A stretch of DNA of 64,000 nucleotides from Pedobacter cryoconitis (GTDB lineage Bacteria > Bacteroidota > Bacteroidia > Sphingobacteriales > Sphingobacteriaceae). The position numbers were made by a program, and so were the translations under genes. The notes under the pieces were generated by a model. That model worked only from the letters and a program-made list of their open reading frames with translations. It had not been told where the DNA came from and made no database searches. Positions within the stretch are counted from its first letter, which is position 1, and each line of letters begins with the position of its first letter. The DNA is taken from contig NZ_JACHCE010000003.1 in the NCBI RefSeq assembly GCF_014200605.1, forward strand, positions 1 to 64,000. The letters run 5' to 3'. This document shows, in pieces, positions 45,425 through 54,511 of the stretch.

Positions 45425-47392
45425 ATGAATAAATTCTTACCTTTTATATGCTGCCTTCTTTTTTACACAAGCACATATAGTCAACAAATGGGATCCGCAA
45501 CTTTTAATTCTTCTGTAACCGATAGTGATGCAAATTTCACCAGCAGAGCGCCTGAATTTTCAATTATTCCTGAGCCCGTTTCCTTGTTAAAAACCAATGG
45601 ATCTTTTACTTTACCAGAGAAAGTTGTTGTGCTGGCCACACCAGAAATGAAACTGGTTGTGGATTATCTGAAAGAAAAATTGTCTGTACCAACAGGGAAG
45701 TTTATTGCTGAATTTACGCATACACAAGCGGCAGGTACGATCAGACTGGTACTTAATCCTAAACCGGATGCAGTACTGGGTAATGAAGGCTATCAGCTTT
45801 TGGTGACACCAGCTTTAATTGTCATTAAAGCGAACCAGACTGCCGGTTTGTTTTATGGTGTTCAAAGTCTTTTACAGCTTTTTCCAAAGGAAATAGAATC
45901 GAAAGAACTGGTTGAAGGCGTAAAATGGAAAATACCATGCGTTGAAGTGACCGATTATCCACGTGTGGCCTGGAGAGGGTTAATGTTCGATGTTGCCCGC
46001 CACTTTTTCACCAGGCAGGAAGTAAAGCAATATATTGATGCCATGGTCCGCTATAAATTTAACCTGCTTCATCTTCACCTGACAGATGATGAGGGATGGA
46101 GACTGGAGATTAAAGGTTTACCAAGACTGACTGAGGTAGGCGCATGGAATGTTAAGAAAGTTGGTGATTTCGGTACTTTCAGTACGCCCGGCGCTGATGA
46201 ACCCCGTACTTATGGTGGTTTCTATACGCAGGACGATGTCAGAGAGCTGATTAAATATGCTAAAGATAGATTTGTAGATATTTTACCGGAAATTGATGTT
46301 CCGGGACACAGCCTTGCAGCGATTGTTTCTTATCCGGAACTTTCTTGTACACCGGGTGCAGAGACTTACCGCGTACGTTCTGGAGAGCGTATTATGGACT
46401 GGTCTAAAGGCGCTCCGCCAATTGCATTGGTAGATAATACATTATGCCCTGCCAATGAAAAAGTTTATTCTTTCTTAGATACTATAATTACACAGGTAGC
46501 TGCTTTATTCCCTTTCGAATATATCCATATGGGTGGCGATGAAGCTCCGATAAATTACTGGCAGAAAAGTGACGCGATTAAAGCTTTAATGTTGAAAGAA
46601 GGCTTAAAAGATATGCACCAGGTACAAGGATATTTTGAAAAGAGAGTGCAGAAAATAGTAGAATCAAAAGGTAAGAAATTTATGGGCTGGGATGAAATCC
46701 TTAACGGTGATATGCCTGTAACTGCAGCGGTAATGAGCTGGAGAAATGCAAACTATGGTATAGAAGCTTCCCGTGCTAAACGTGAGGTGGTGATGAGCCC
46801 TCAGGGTACTAATTATCTGGATTTAATGCAGGGTGATCCTGTTTCTGAATCCAGAGTATACAATTCTATCCGTTTAGGTAAAGCTTATGAGTTTGACCCT
46901 ATTCCGGCCGGAGCAGATCCTAAATATATCAAAGGGGGACAAGGTAATTTATGGGCAGAACAGATCTATAATATCCGTCAGGCCGAATATATGACCTGGC
47001 CGAGAGGTTATGCCATTGCAGAAGCTGTATGGTCTCCGAAAGAGAAGAAAAACTGGACTAATTTTACAGGTAAGGTGGAGCAGCATTTCCACAGAATGGA
47101 TATTGCTGAAACCAAATATTCACCAGCAGTTTTTGATCCTATTGTCAAAGCAAGCAGAGCAGCTGACAGACAGGTGATGGTTGAACTGACTACAGAAATT
47201 GACGGACTGGACATTTACTATAGTTTTGACAATTCCACACCAGATAGGTTTTACCCAAAATATACAGAGAAATTGGTGATCCCTAAGGACGCCAGTCAAA
47301 TGCGTGTGATTACCTATAGAGGTAAACAGCCTATTGGCAGATTGTTAACTATATCTGTTGATGATTTAAATAAACGAGCAGGAAAAAGATAA
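45425..47392 (+). CDS. GH20 beta-N-acetylhexosaminidase, secreted
   Basis: Exo-removal of terminal GlcNAc or GalNAc with substrate-assisted catalysis. From ATG 45425 the protein has 655 residues. It has a signal peptide (ICCLLFYTSTYSQ), a GH20b domain (about residues 45-165) and the TIM barrel (about 170-520). The barrel carries LLHLHLTDDEGWRLEIKGLP, the catalytic pair Asp372-Glu373 in HMGGDEAP, and NLWAEQIYNIRQAEYM. A small C-terminal beta domain follows. The frame opens at TTG 45371, but that would hide the signal peptide. The enzyme may recycle cell-wall or chitin fragments, next to dacB. Confidence 0.92.
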   Translation: MNKFLPFICCLLFYTSTYSQQMGSATFNSSVTDSDANFTSRAPEFSIIPEPVSLLKTNGSFTLPEKVVVLATPEMKLVVDYLKEKLSVPTGKFIAEFTHTQAAGTIRLVLNPKPDAVLGNEGYQLLVTPALIVIKANQTAGLFYGVQSLLQLFPKEIESKELVEGVKWKIPCVEVTDYPRVAWRGLMFDVARHFFTRQEVKQYIDAMVRYKFNLLHLHLTDDEGWRLEIKGLPRLTEVGAWNVKKVGDFGTFSTPGADEPRTYGGFYTQDDVRELIKYAKDRFVDILPEIDVPGHSLAAIVSYPELSCTPGAETYRVRSGERIMDWSKGAPPIALVDNTLCPANEKVYSFLDTIITQVAALFPFEYIHMGGDEAPINYWQKSDAIKALMLKEGLKDMHQVQGYFEKRVQKIVESKGKKFMGWDEILNGDMPVTAAVMSWRNANYGIEASRAKREVVMSPQGTNYLDLMQGDPVSESRVYNSIRLGKAYEFDPIPAGADPKYIKGGQGNLWAEQIYNIRQAEYMTWPRGYAIAEAVWSPKEKKNWTNFTGKVEQHFHRMDIAETKYSPAVFDPIVKASRAADRQVMVELTTEIDGLDIYYSFDNSTPDRFYPKYTEKLVIPKDASQMRVITYRGKQPIGRLLTISVDDLNKRAGKR

Positions 47393-47396
47393 GCGG

Positions 47397-48206
47397 TTGA
47401 GATATTTCGTACACATCGGTTACAATGGTTTACAATATAACGGCTGGCAAAAGCAAGCGAATGTATTGAACATCCAGGGCGTCATAGAGAATGCCCTGAG
47501 CCAGATTTTTAAAACACAGGTATTTATTAATGGCTGCGGCAGAACAGATGCACAGGTTCATGCCAGCCAGTTCTTTTTCCATATGGATATAGAACAGGAA
47601 TGGGATTTTGATTTGATTTTCAGACTCAATAAGCTATTACCTTTGAATATTGCTGTTTATGACATCATCCCGATGGAGGGATTACCTCATGCCCGCTTTG
47701 ATGCGGTACAGCGTGCTTATGACTATTTTCTGCATACTTATAAAGATCCATTTTTAAATGGCTTAAGTTCTTATTACCTGTTGCAGGACCTGCAATGGGA
47801 TAAAATGAAGGCAGCAGTCGCTTTACTGCCTCAGTATAAAGATTACCGGGCTTTCTGTACCAGTCCGGATAAATACGAACATACTTTATGTTATGTACGT
47901 TCTGCCAGTTTAATGGTGGATGATAAGGAAGAAAAAATGAGATTTCAGATTTCCTCTAACCGGTTTTTAGGGAAGATGATCCGTATTATTATGGGGCAGC
48001 TGCTTAAAATAGGTAAGGGCGTATTGAGTGTGGATGAATTTGAAAGTCATCTGATCAGTAAGGAAACCCCTGCACTAATTACTCCTGCTCATCCACAGGG
48101 ATTATATCTTTCTAAAGTAACTTATCCTTATCTGAACCTCCCGCCAAGAGTCGATTTCTCCGCTGTTCTTCAAAAACATGCAGATACGAACTGGCATACG
48201 CTCTGA
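47397..48206 (+). CDS. truA: tRNA pseudouridine(38-40) synthase
   Basis: Forms pseudouridine at positions 38-40 of the anticodon arm. The 269-residue protein begins MRYFVHIGYNGLQYNGWQKQ, the standard TruA N-terminus. Catalytic Asp51 is in GCGRTDAQVHA. YDYFLHTYKDPF and FLGKMIRIIMGQLLKIGKG are also family motifs. No ATG is available near this conserved start, so TTG 47397 is the initiation codon, 4 bases after the GH20 stop. That spacing suggests readthrough from the GH20 gene. Confidence 0.93.
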   Translation: MRYFVHIGYNGLQYNGWQKQANVLNIQGVIENALSQIFKTQVFINGCGRTDAQVHASQFFFHMDIEQEWDFDLIFRLNKLLPLNIAVYDIIPMEGLPHARFDAVQRAYDYFLHTYKDPFLNGLSSYYLLQDLQWDKMKAAVALLPQYKDYRAFCTSPDKYEHTLCYVRSASLMVDDKEEKMRFQISSNRFLGKMIRIIMGQLLKIGKGVLSVDEFESHLISKETPALITPAHPQGLYLSKVTYPYLNLPPRVDFSAVLQKHADTNWHTL

Positions 48207-48248
48207 TATTATTTACGCTAAGGTGAGATTCGGGCGTTGAGAAAGCCT

Positions 48249-48256
48249 TATTTTTG
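48249..48256 (+). promoter_or_regulatory. Promoter -7 box of the thioesterase gene
   Basis: TATTTTTG matches TAnnTTTG and ends 16 bases before ATG 48273, giving a leader of only about 12 bases. It lies inside the longer reading frame that opens at 48237, which argues against that start. Confidence 0.5.
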
Positions 48257-48272
48257 TGGAAAATCAATTATT

Positions 48273-48671
48273 ATGAATTTCCACACCAGAAAATGGATCA
48301 AACCCGAAGACTTAAATCCTAACGGAAGCTTATTTGGAGGTAGTTTATTAAGATGGATAGATGAAGAAGCAGCAATTTATGCAATTGTGCAACTAAGCAA
48401 TCCAAGGGTAGTTACAAAGTATATATCAGAGATTAATTTCGTGAGTTCAGCAAAACAGGGTGATATCATTGAAATGGGTATTACTGCGATTGCATTTGGC
48501 AATACCTCTCTGACCATGCGTTGTGAAGTGCGCAACAAGATCACCCGTAAAAGTATTTTAACAATCGATAAAATGGTCTTTGTGAATGTAGATGAGTACG
48601 GTAACCCTGTTGCTCACGGCAAGAAAGAGATCAAGTTTATAGAAGAACAGTTTGCTGCTGAGGATAACTAG
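48273..48671 (+). CDS. Hotdog-fold acyl-CoA thioesterase
   Basis: A 132-residue single-hotdog protein of the acyl-CoA thioesterase (YciA/BACH-like) family. It has the segment LNPNGSLFGGSLLRWIDEEAA, in which the Asp of RWIDE is the usual catalytic acid, and VTKYISEINFVSSAKQGDI. It should hydrolyse acyl-CoAs in the cytoplasm; chain-length preference is unknown. ATG 48273 is chosen because a promoter box lies between it and the TTG at 48237. Its stop overlaps the 3' end of the convergent aroK gene by 4 bases. Confidence 0.87.
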   Translation: MNFHTRKWIKPEDLNPNGSLFGGSLLRWIDEEAAIYAIVQLSNPRVVTKYISEINFVSSAKQGDIIEMGITAIAFGNTSLTMRCEVRNKITRKSILTIDKMVFVNVDEYGNPVAHGKKEIKFIEEQFAAEDN

Positions 48672-49174
48672 TTCCTGGCCAGAATTTCGACACGGATATC
48701 ATCGGCAGTAAGGCTTATCCCACTCATAACAAGCGCAGCTTTATGATAGAATACTTCCCGTTCTGCTAATTTATTTTCAATAAATTCAATTACGCCCTCT
48801 GCTGTAAGATTACGCAGCAGCGGACGTTTAGCCATTCCGCTTTCCAGACGTTTAGCTAAAGCCTGAGCCGGCATTTCTATGTAAATGGTTGTCCCATTTT
48901 GGTTCATCCACTCTATATTATCAAAGAAACAGGGCGTGCCACCACCTGTTGCAATGACACAGTTTTTAGGGTAGTCAAAACTTTTAAGTGTGTCACTTTC
49001 CAGTTTCCGGAAGGCATCTTCTCCATGAGCTGCAAAATAATCTCCTACTGTAACACCTGTATTCTTTTCAATCTGGTGATCAAGATCAATCAGGTCATAC
49101 CCAAGTTTAGTAGCTAACTTTCTTCCCAGCGTACTTTTGCCGCATCCCATAAAACCAATCAGAAATATCTTCAT
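48668..49174 (-). CDS. aroK: Shikimate kinase
   Basis: ATP-dependent phosphorylation of shikimate in aromatic amino-acid synthesis. The 168-residue protein has the P-loop GFMGCGKSTLGRKLA at the N-terminus, the shikimate-binding DLDHQIEKNTG and ATGGGTPCF, and the lid arginine region MAKRPLLRN. Its start codon overlaps the stop of the upstream permease gene (TAATG), so the two are translationally coupled. It converges with the thioesterase gene with a 4-base overlap and no hairpin between. Confidence 0.94.
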   Translation of the reverse strand: MKIFLIGFMGCGKSTLGRKLATKLGYDLIDLDHQIEKNTGVTVGDYFAAHGEDAFRKLESDTLKSFDYPKNCVIATGGGTPCFFDNIEWMNQNGTTIYIEMPAQALAKRLESGMAKRPLLRNLTAEGVIEFIENKLAEREVFYHKAALVMSGISLTADDIRVEILARN

Positions 49175-50232
49175 TAATTATTTAATTTTACCCTCGGATC
49201 AACAAGGGCATATAATACGTCCACAAAAATATTAATTACAACGAATATCAGTGCAATAAAAAGAATCGATCCCATCACTACAGGAAAATCTGACATTTCT
49301 AAGGCTCTTACCGTTGCTCTTCCTAAACCATTATAACCAAAAATATATTCTACAAAAAAAGAACCTGCCAGCAGAGATGCAAACCATCCGGAGATAGCTG
49401 TTATCACTGGATTTAAAGCATTTTTGAGTGCATGTTTATAAATGATCGCCCTGCGGCCTAATCCTTTTGCACGGGCCGTACGAATATAATCCTGCGCCAG
49501 TATATCAAGCATTGCTGTTCTGGTGAGCTGCACAATAATTGCCAGCGGCCGCAGTCCAAGGGTTAGCACAGGTAATATCAGATTTTTCGGTGTCATTACT
49601 TCTCCTTTGAAAGGATCGTAAGTATACAAACTCCCGGACATATTTAAACCGGTATAGGGCCCCAGTACGAAACCGAAAAACCAGGCTATAATAATACCTG
49701 CAAAAAAAGAAGGTGCGGAGAGCCCCATGATCGCAAAGGCGTTTATAGCCTGATCTATCCAGGTATTTTTATGTATTGCAGATAATACCCCCAGGAAAAT
49801 ACCCGACAGGGTAGCAAATAACATAGCAGTAGCGGCTAGTATAAAGGTATTTGGAACAGTTTCGGATAAGATAACTGATACCTCACGCTTCGTTTGATAA
49901 GAGCGCCTCAGATATGGCCATTTTAAGGCAACTATATCAGATCCAAAACTGACTAAACGGATATAATGATATTTTTCCTGAGCCAGTTTACTGTTTTCAT
50001 GAAAGCCTATTGGAGACAGGTCATTGATAAATAGTACAAACTGCATGGGTTTGGAACGGTCTAATCCAAATTCTTTACGCACTGCCTCTAAAGACTGTAT
50101 GTCTGCGCGCTGTCCCAGGGTCATCCTTGCCGGATCTCCCGGAAGGATATTGAACAGGACAAATACAACGACTACCACACCCGCCATTACAACGAGCCCA
50201 TAGAAGAATTTCCTGAGCGCATAAAACCACAT
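49174..50232 (-). CDS. DppB-like ABC transporter permease (orphan)
   Basis: Inner-membrane permease of the oligopeptide/dipeptide type (binding-protein-dependent transport component), 352 residues with about six helices. It begins with the usual N-terminal helix KFFYGLVVMAGVVVVVFVLF and GDPARMTLGQRAD. The cytoplasmic EAA loop is DYIRTARAKGLGRRAIIYKH. An extra segment at about residues 75-120 is longer than in typical DppB. No partner DppC, ATPase or binding protein is encoded nearby. It lies one base after the DoxX gene and overlaps aroK, an operon of unrelated functions. Confidence 0.88.
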   Translation of the reverse strand: MWFYALRKFFYGLVVMAGVVVVVFVLFNILPGDPARMTLGQRADIQSLEAVRKEFGLDRSKPMQFVLFINDLSPIGFHENSKLAQEKYHYIRLVSFGSDIVALKWPYLRRSYQTKREVSVILSETVPNTFILAATAMLFATLSGIFLGVLSAIHKNTWIDQAINAFAIMGLSAPSFFAGIIIAWFFGFVLGPYTGLNMSGSLYTYDPFKGEVMTPKNLILPVLTLGLRPLAIIVQLTRTAMLDILAQDYIRTARAKGLGRRAIIYKHALKNALNPVITAISGWFASLLAGSFFVEYIFGYNGLGRATVRALEMSDFPVVMGSILFIALIFVVINIFVDVLYALVDPRVKLNN

Positions 50233-50233
50233 C

Positions 50234-51463
50234 TTATTTATTGAAATAAGCGGCTTTTAATTTTTCTAACGAAGGCAGGGACTGATAACTCCATTTATTG
50301 ATCACTACACCATTTTTTAATAAAATAATACCAGGATTAGCTCTGACCATACTTTTTAAAGGTACGGCATCAGCATAAAATATCTCAGCCATCAATTTAT
50401 GGCTTTTACTGAATACTGCGGCGTCCTGAGCAGAGTTAGAAGTAAGCAGAACAGTACGGATATTGAATTGTTCTGTCAGGTCTACGGTCATTGCATTGAG
50501 TTTTCCTATTGCATCTTCATCTGTATGTTTCAGGTTATAAGCAACAATCAGAATATTATAATATGGATTTTCAATCAGTTCTTTGGTATAGTCAGTACCT
50601 GAGGCATCACTAATTACCAGATCTTTGATTTTAGCTTCATAACCTTTTTTAATCAGTTTCTGTTCCGGCTGACCAACAATCTCCCAGTTATTATCTTTCC
50701 AGATTTCTGTTTTCAGATAATCTTTATCACTCATTTCTTTGGTTTCACCAGTTGACTTATTTTTCAGCTTGTACATAATCAGAAACAAATCTGGTTCTGC
50801 GCCTGCAGGGATTTTCATCGCCTCTGGTAAACTCGCCCCTTTTTTATAAGGTAAAAAGTCCAGTATAGGCAGGTAGGTATAAGTATAAATACTGAATATC
50901 ACAGAAATTGCAATTACAGCAACTAATCCAATCTTTTGTTTACCAGGATTTACAGTAAGCGGTAAAATCTTATTGCGGTTGATAAATAAATAGACGATCA
51001 GTACCAGCAAAATTAAATCTTTGGAGAAAGATTGCCATGGGGTTAAAGGAATCGCATCACCAAAACAACCGCAGGAAGTAACAACTTTAAAAGCAGCAGA
51101 TATAAAGGTGAGGAAAGTGAAAAATATAATTGTTCCGAGTAAACCGGCCGTTACTTTTTTACTCCAGAACCCCAGCAATAATAATGCACCTAATACGATT
51201 TCAATTACACAAAGAACAATAGCTATTCCGGTTACATAAGGGCTAAAAACATGAAACAGGCCTAAAGCTTCATCAAGTTTATGCCCTGACCCAAACAGAT
51301 GAACGACCTTAGTCAGGGTGGAGTAAGTAAAATTATGGAACACATCAAAGTATTCTTCTAGTTTATAGCCAAATCCTAATGGGTCATTGGCCTTAATCAG
51401 ACCTGAGAAAATAAAAAGTATACCTACAAATATTCTTGAAAAATTCAGCGCGGCTTTGTTCAT
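50234..51463 (-). CDS. DoxX-like membrane protein (BT_3928 type)
   Basis: A 409-residue membrane protein. The N-terminal half holds a DoxX-like four-helix domain (about residues 8-160, with IFVGILFIFSGLIKANDPLG and TSCGCFGDAIPLTPW). A further helix is near 175-195. The C-terminal half is an extracytoplasmic thioredoxin-like domain (about 230-405, with LIVAYNLKHTDEDAIGKL). This fusion is conserved in Bacteroidota. A role in redox or membrane-linked electron metabolism is suggested by the family but not proven. It is followed by the permease gene after one base. Confidence 0.83.
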   Translation of the reverse strand: MNKAALNFSRIFVGILFIFSGLIKANDPLGFGYKLEEYFDVFHNFTYSTLTKVVHLFGSGHKLDEALGLFHVFSPYVTGIAIVLCVIEIVLGALLLLGFWSKKVTAGLLGTIIFFTFLTFISAAFKVVTSCGCFGDAIPLTPWQSFSKDLILLVLIVYLFINRNKILPLTVNPGKQKIGLVAVIAISVIFSIYTYTYLPILDFLPYKKGASLPEAMKIPAGAEPDLFLIMYKLKNKSTGETKEMSDKDYLKTEIWKDNNWEIVGQPEQKLIKKGYEAKIKDLVISDASGTDYTKELIENPYYNILIVAYNLKHTDEDAIGKLNAMTVDLTEQFNIRTVLLTSNSAQDAAVFSKSHKLMAEIFYADAVPLKSMVRANPGIILLKNGVVINKWSYQSLPSLEKLKAAYFNK

Positions 51464-51491
51464 CTTTTTACAGCTATTTTTATAATTGATA

Positions 51492-52034
51492 TTATTTTAC
51501 ATCCATTCTGATCAGTGCAAAAACTGCATAGTTCAGCATATCCTGATAATTAGCGACCACACCTTCTGATGCTACTGTTTCGCCCAGATTATCTTCAATC
51601 TGTTTTACTCTGAATACTTTCATCAGGATAAGATCGGTTAGTGAACTCACCCTCATATCTCTCCATGCTTCACCATAATCGTGATTTTTGGCAAGCATCA
51701 GGTCTTTTGTTTCTTTCACTTTTTGATCAAAAAGTGTTTCCACAGTTGTAAGCTCCAGTTCATTTGGATCATTCTCTGTCATTTCACTTTGCATCATTGC
51801 AATTACACAGTAATTAATGATACCGATATATTCAGGAATGATGCCCTCTCCTACTTTGGAAACTTTCTTTTCTTCCAGGGTACGGATACGCTGAGCTTTG
51901 ATAAATAACTGATCGGTTATAGAGGATAAACGCAGAATGCGCCAGGCAGTTCCGTAGTCTTTGGTTTTCTTTAAAAAAAGCGATTTGCAAACCGCAATTA
52001 CTGAATCGAATTCTTGTGAGGTATTTGTTGCCAA
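51492..52034 (-). CDS. DUF1599 protein (nucleotide modification-associated domain 1)
   Basis: A 180-residue cytoplasmic protein made of two related halves. KKTKDYGTAWRILRLSSITD at about residues 22-41 is repeated as KNHDYGEAWRDMRVSSLTD at about 114-132, each followed by a similar RxxxIE/L helix. PF07659 proteins have been linked by gene context to nucleotide modification, but here the gene is followed by DoxX and a permease and shows no such partners. The function is unknown. It is transcribed divergently from folP across 123 bases. Confidence 0.8.
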   Translation of the reverse strand: MATNTSQEFDSVIAVCKSLFLKKTKDYGTAWRILRLSSITDQLFIKAQRIRTLEEKKVSKVGEGIIPEYIGIINYCVIAMMQSEMTENDPNELELTTVETLFDQKVKETKDLMLAKNHDYGEAWRDMRVSSLTDLILMKVFRVKQIEDNLGETVASEGVVANYQDMLNYAVFALIRMDVK

Positions 52035-52122
52035 AACAATTAAAATATTTAGAGTCTGATAAATTTTAAACGGCTAGTAGAAATCGTTTAAATTTATCAG
52101 ATAAATTTAAACAGCTTCTTAG

Positions 52123-52151
52123 TTTAAAGCTATTTTAATACTGTATTTTTG
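52123..52151 (+). promoter_or_regulatory. Promoter of folP with start-proximal -7 box
   Basis: TTTA (52123-52126), 17 bases, then TATTTTTG (52144-52151). The box ends 6 bases before ATG 52158, so the transcript has almost no leader. The TTG at 52149 that opens the longest frame is part of the box. Confidence 0.5.
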
Positions 52152-52157
52152 TACAGA

Positions 52158-53024
52158 ATGATGGCTAAAGATACGTTTTTAAACCGAAAAATAACACTTA
52201 ACCTAAAAGGTGAACTCCTGGATTTAAGCCGCCCATGTGTGATGGGTATCCTTAATTTAACCCCTGATTCTTTTTACAGTAACAGCCGGATGAGCTCTAT
52301 AGATGCCGCATTGGAGAGAACAGAAATTTGCTTAAATGAAGGGGCTGCTTTTATAGATATAGGAGCTTATTCTTCCCGTCCGGGAGCAGATGAAGTCACT
52401 ACAGATGAAGAGCTGAAAAGAATGATACCCGCAATTGAAGCGATCAGCAAAAGATTTCCAGAGGCTAAATTATCTATTGATACTTTCAGGGCCAAAGTAG
52501 CAAAGGAAAGTATTGAAGCCGGGGCACACCTGATCAATGATATTTCTGGGGGAAACCTGGATGAGCAAATGTTTGAAACTGTTGCAGCTTTAGCTGTTCC
52601 TTACATTCTGATGCATATGCTGGGTACACCTCAAACTATGCAGCAAAAACCTGTGTACAAAAACATAGGTCTTGAAGTGGTTAATTATCTGGCAGAAAAA
52701 TTAAGTATTCTGAAGACCCTGGGGGTTAAAGATATTATTCTTGATCCTGGATTCGGGTTTGCAAAAAACACGACACATAATTACCAGTTGTTTAATCAGC
52801 TGGAAAATCTGGATGTATTTGGCTTGCCTGTTTTGGTTGGAATTTCAAGAAAATCTATGATTTATAAATTATTAGGTACTACAGCAGAAGAGGCGCTGAA
52901 CGGCACTACGGTCTTGAATACAATCGCTTTGCAAAAAGGTGCGTCTATATTAAGAGTACATGATGTACGTGCAGCAGTTGAATGTATAACAATTGTCGAA
53001 AAAATGCAGCAGTCCCGAAACTGA
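52158..53024 (+). CDS. folP: Dihydropteroate synthase
   Basis: Joins p-aminobenzoate to the pterin pyrophosphate in folate synthesis. The 288-residue TIM barrel has the pterin motif VMGILNLTPDSFYSNSR, the glycine loop INDISGGNLDEQ, and DPGFGFAKNTTHNYQL, followed by GISRKSMIYKLLG and the final ILRVHDVRAAVE. ATG 52158 (or 52161) is used because the earlier TTG lies inside the promoter. The diadenylate cyclase gene follows after about 50 bases that contain a small hairpin, TCTGTTT with AAACAGA. Confidence 0.94.
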   Translation: MMAKDTFLNRKITLNLKGELLDLSRPCVMGILNLTPDSFYSNSRMSSIDAALERTEICLNEGAAFIDIGAYSSRPGADEVTTDEELKRMIPAIEAISKRFPEAKLSIDTFRAKVAKESIEAGAHLINDISGGNLDEQMFETVAALAVPYILMHMLGTPQTMQQKPVYKNIGLEVVNYLAEKLSILKTLGVKDIILDPGFGFAKNTTHNYQLFNQLENLDVFGLPVLVGISRKSMIYKLLGTTAEEALNGTTVLNTIALQKGASILRVHDVRAAVECITIVEKMQQSRN

Positions 53025-53076
53025 TAGTCTGTTTTAAATTCAAACAGATTCTTAATATTTTCCTAACTTGGCAACA

Positions 53077-53868
53077 ATGAAAGGCTTTGACTTTGATTTT
53101 CTAACGATAACAGTTACGGATGTAGTGGACATTTTGTTCGTTGCCTTCCTGATTTACTATACTTATAACCTGATTAAAAATACGCTGGCAGTAAATTTAC
53201 TGCTGGGTATGTTTATCATATTGATTCTATGGTTTGTAGTTGATGCGCTTAATATGCGTCTTTTATCTACGATCATTAATAAATTTATGAGTGTCGGGAT
53301 CATTGCATTGATTGTGATTTTTCAGCCCGAGATCAGACGTTTCCTGCTGCTTATTGGAAAGAATACTTTTTTGCAGAAGAATAAGGCCTGGTGGGGTTAT
53401 TTATTTGGCAGCAGAGATATTGAACGCGATAACCTGGTCAGGATCAAACCTATTATTGATGCCTGTAAAAGTATGAAAAAGTCAAGAACAGGCGCCTTGA
53501 TTGTTTTTGTTAAATTCTATGATGATCAATTGTTTGCCAATAGCTGTGAACTTATTGACTCTAAAATCTCCAAACGTTTACTGGAAAGTATATTTCAAAA
53601 ATACAGCCCACTGCATGACGGAGCGGTTGTTATTGCTGAAAATAAGATTAAAAGCGCAAGCTGTATATTACCGCTTACGGATAACGACAAATTACCCCCT
53701 CAGTTCGGTTTACGTCACCGTGCAGGAATCGGTGTATCTGAAACTACTGATGCAGTTGCAGTAATCGTATCCGAAGAGACAGGAGAAATTGCTTACGCTA
53801 AACAAGGCAGGGTAAGAATGAACGTGTCTTTTGGAGAACTGGAGAAATTACTGAATAAGGATTTTTAA
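53077..53868 (+). CDS. cdaA: Diadenylate cyclase (CdaA type)
   Basis: Makes cyclic di-AMP from two ATP at the membrane. The 263-residue protein has three N-terminal helices (about residues 12-85) and a DisA_N catalytic domain. The DGA motif is in SPLHDGAVVI and the RHR motif in FGLRHRAGIGVSE; both are intact, so the enzyme should be active. The folP-cdaA order is common in Bacteroidota. ATG 53077 is preferred over TTG 53068, which overlaps a TAACTTGG element. No glmM or cdaR gene is adjacent, unlike in Firmicutes. Confidence 0.94.
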   Translation: MKGFDFDFLTITVTDVVDILFVAFLIYYTYNLIKNTLAVNLLLGMFIILILWFVVDALNMRLLSTIINKFMSVGIIALIVIFQPEIRRFLLLIGKNTFLQKNKAWWGYLFGSRDIERDNLVRIKPIIDACKSMKKSRTGALIVFVKFYDDQLFANSCELIDSKISKRLLESIFQKYSPLHDGAVVIAENKIKSASCILPLTDNDKLPPQFGLRHRAGIGVSETTDAVAVIVSEETGEIAYAKQGRVRMNVSFGELEKLLNKDF

Positions 53869-53916
53869 TTTTCAGGCCCTGTATTTTAAAAACAGGACTT
53901 GAAAAATAAAGGGCAA

Positions 53917-53942
53917 TAAAAAATCCGGTACAAAGACCGGAT
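53917..53942 (-). terminator. Terminator of the bacilliredoxin gene
   Basis: On the minus strand ATCCGGT (53942-53936) pairs with ACCGGAT (53929-53923) and runs into six T. On the + strand no T-run follows, so it serves the minus gene. Confidence 0.75.
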
Positions 53943-53983
53943 CCTTTACCGGTATTCACCGGATATATCATTTAAGATATCAA

Positions 53984-54394
53984 TTAGCAATATTCATTGA
54001 AAGCACCTACCAGGTTATCAGCAATCATTTGAGCTGCACGACCTTCAATTTGGTGACGTTCAATCATATGAACCAGTTTACCATCTTTAAATAAAGCCAT
54101 TGCTGGTGAAGATGGAGGGAAAGGCATCATATAACTTCTTGCTCTGTCTACTGCCTCTTTTTCCATTCCTGCAAAAACAGTAATCATTTTATCAGGATGT
54201 TTTTCATTAGCAGCAGCTAATCTTGCTGCTGGTCTTGCGTTTGAAGCTGCACAACCGCAAACAGAATTCACGACTACAAAAACAGTTCCTTCCGAAGAAA
54301 TAGCGTTGTCCACATCTTCTGCAGTTTTCATTTCTTCAAAACCTACTTTAGTAAGTTCTGCACGCATTGGTTCAACTAAATATTCTGGATACAT
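53984..54394 (-). CDS. BrxA/BrxB-family bacilliredoxin-like protein
   Basis: A 136-residue thioredoxin-fold protein of the YphP/YqiW family. The redox motif is CGC (Cys46 and Cys48) in NSVCGCAASNARPAA. Family members reduce mixed disulfides formed with bacillithiol, or isomerise disulfides. The segment SYMMPFPPSSPAMALFKDGK is also conserved. It has its own perfect promoter (54431-54461) and terminator, so it is not part of the ubiquitin operon that ends just upstream. Confidence 0.9.
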   Translation of the reverse strand: MYPEYLVEPMRAELTKVGFEEMKTAEDVDNAISSEGTVFVVVNSVCGCAASNARPAARLAAANEKHPDKMITVFAGMEKEAVDRARSYMMPFPPSSPAMALFKDGKLVHMIERHQIEGRAAQMIADNLVGAFNEYC

Positions 54395-54430
54395 ATATAA
54401 AAAGCTTTAATATTATTCAACTTGATTATA

Positions 54431-54461
54431 CAAAGGTACAGTGCTGTTACATAGCATCAAA
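54431..54461 (-). promoter_or_regulatory. Promoter of the bacilliredoxin gene
   Basis: On the minus strand TTTG (54461-54458), 19 bases, TACCTTTG (54438-54431). This is a perfect match to the Bacteroidota consensus, about 36 bases before the ATG. Confidence 0.7.
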
Positions 54462-54511
54462 GGAATACTGTTTGAGTGAATAGTTTTTTACCTTGAAATT
54501 ACTTTGAACCT

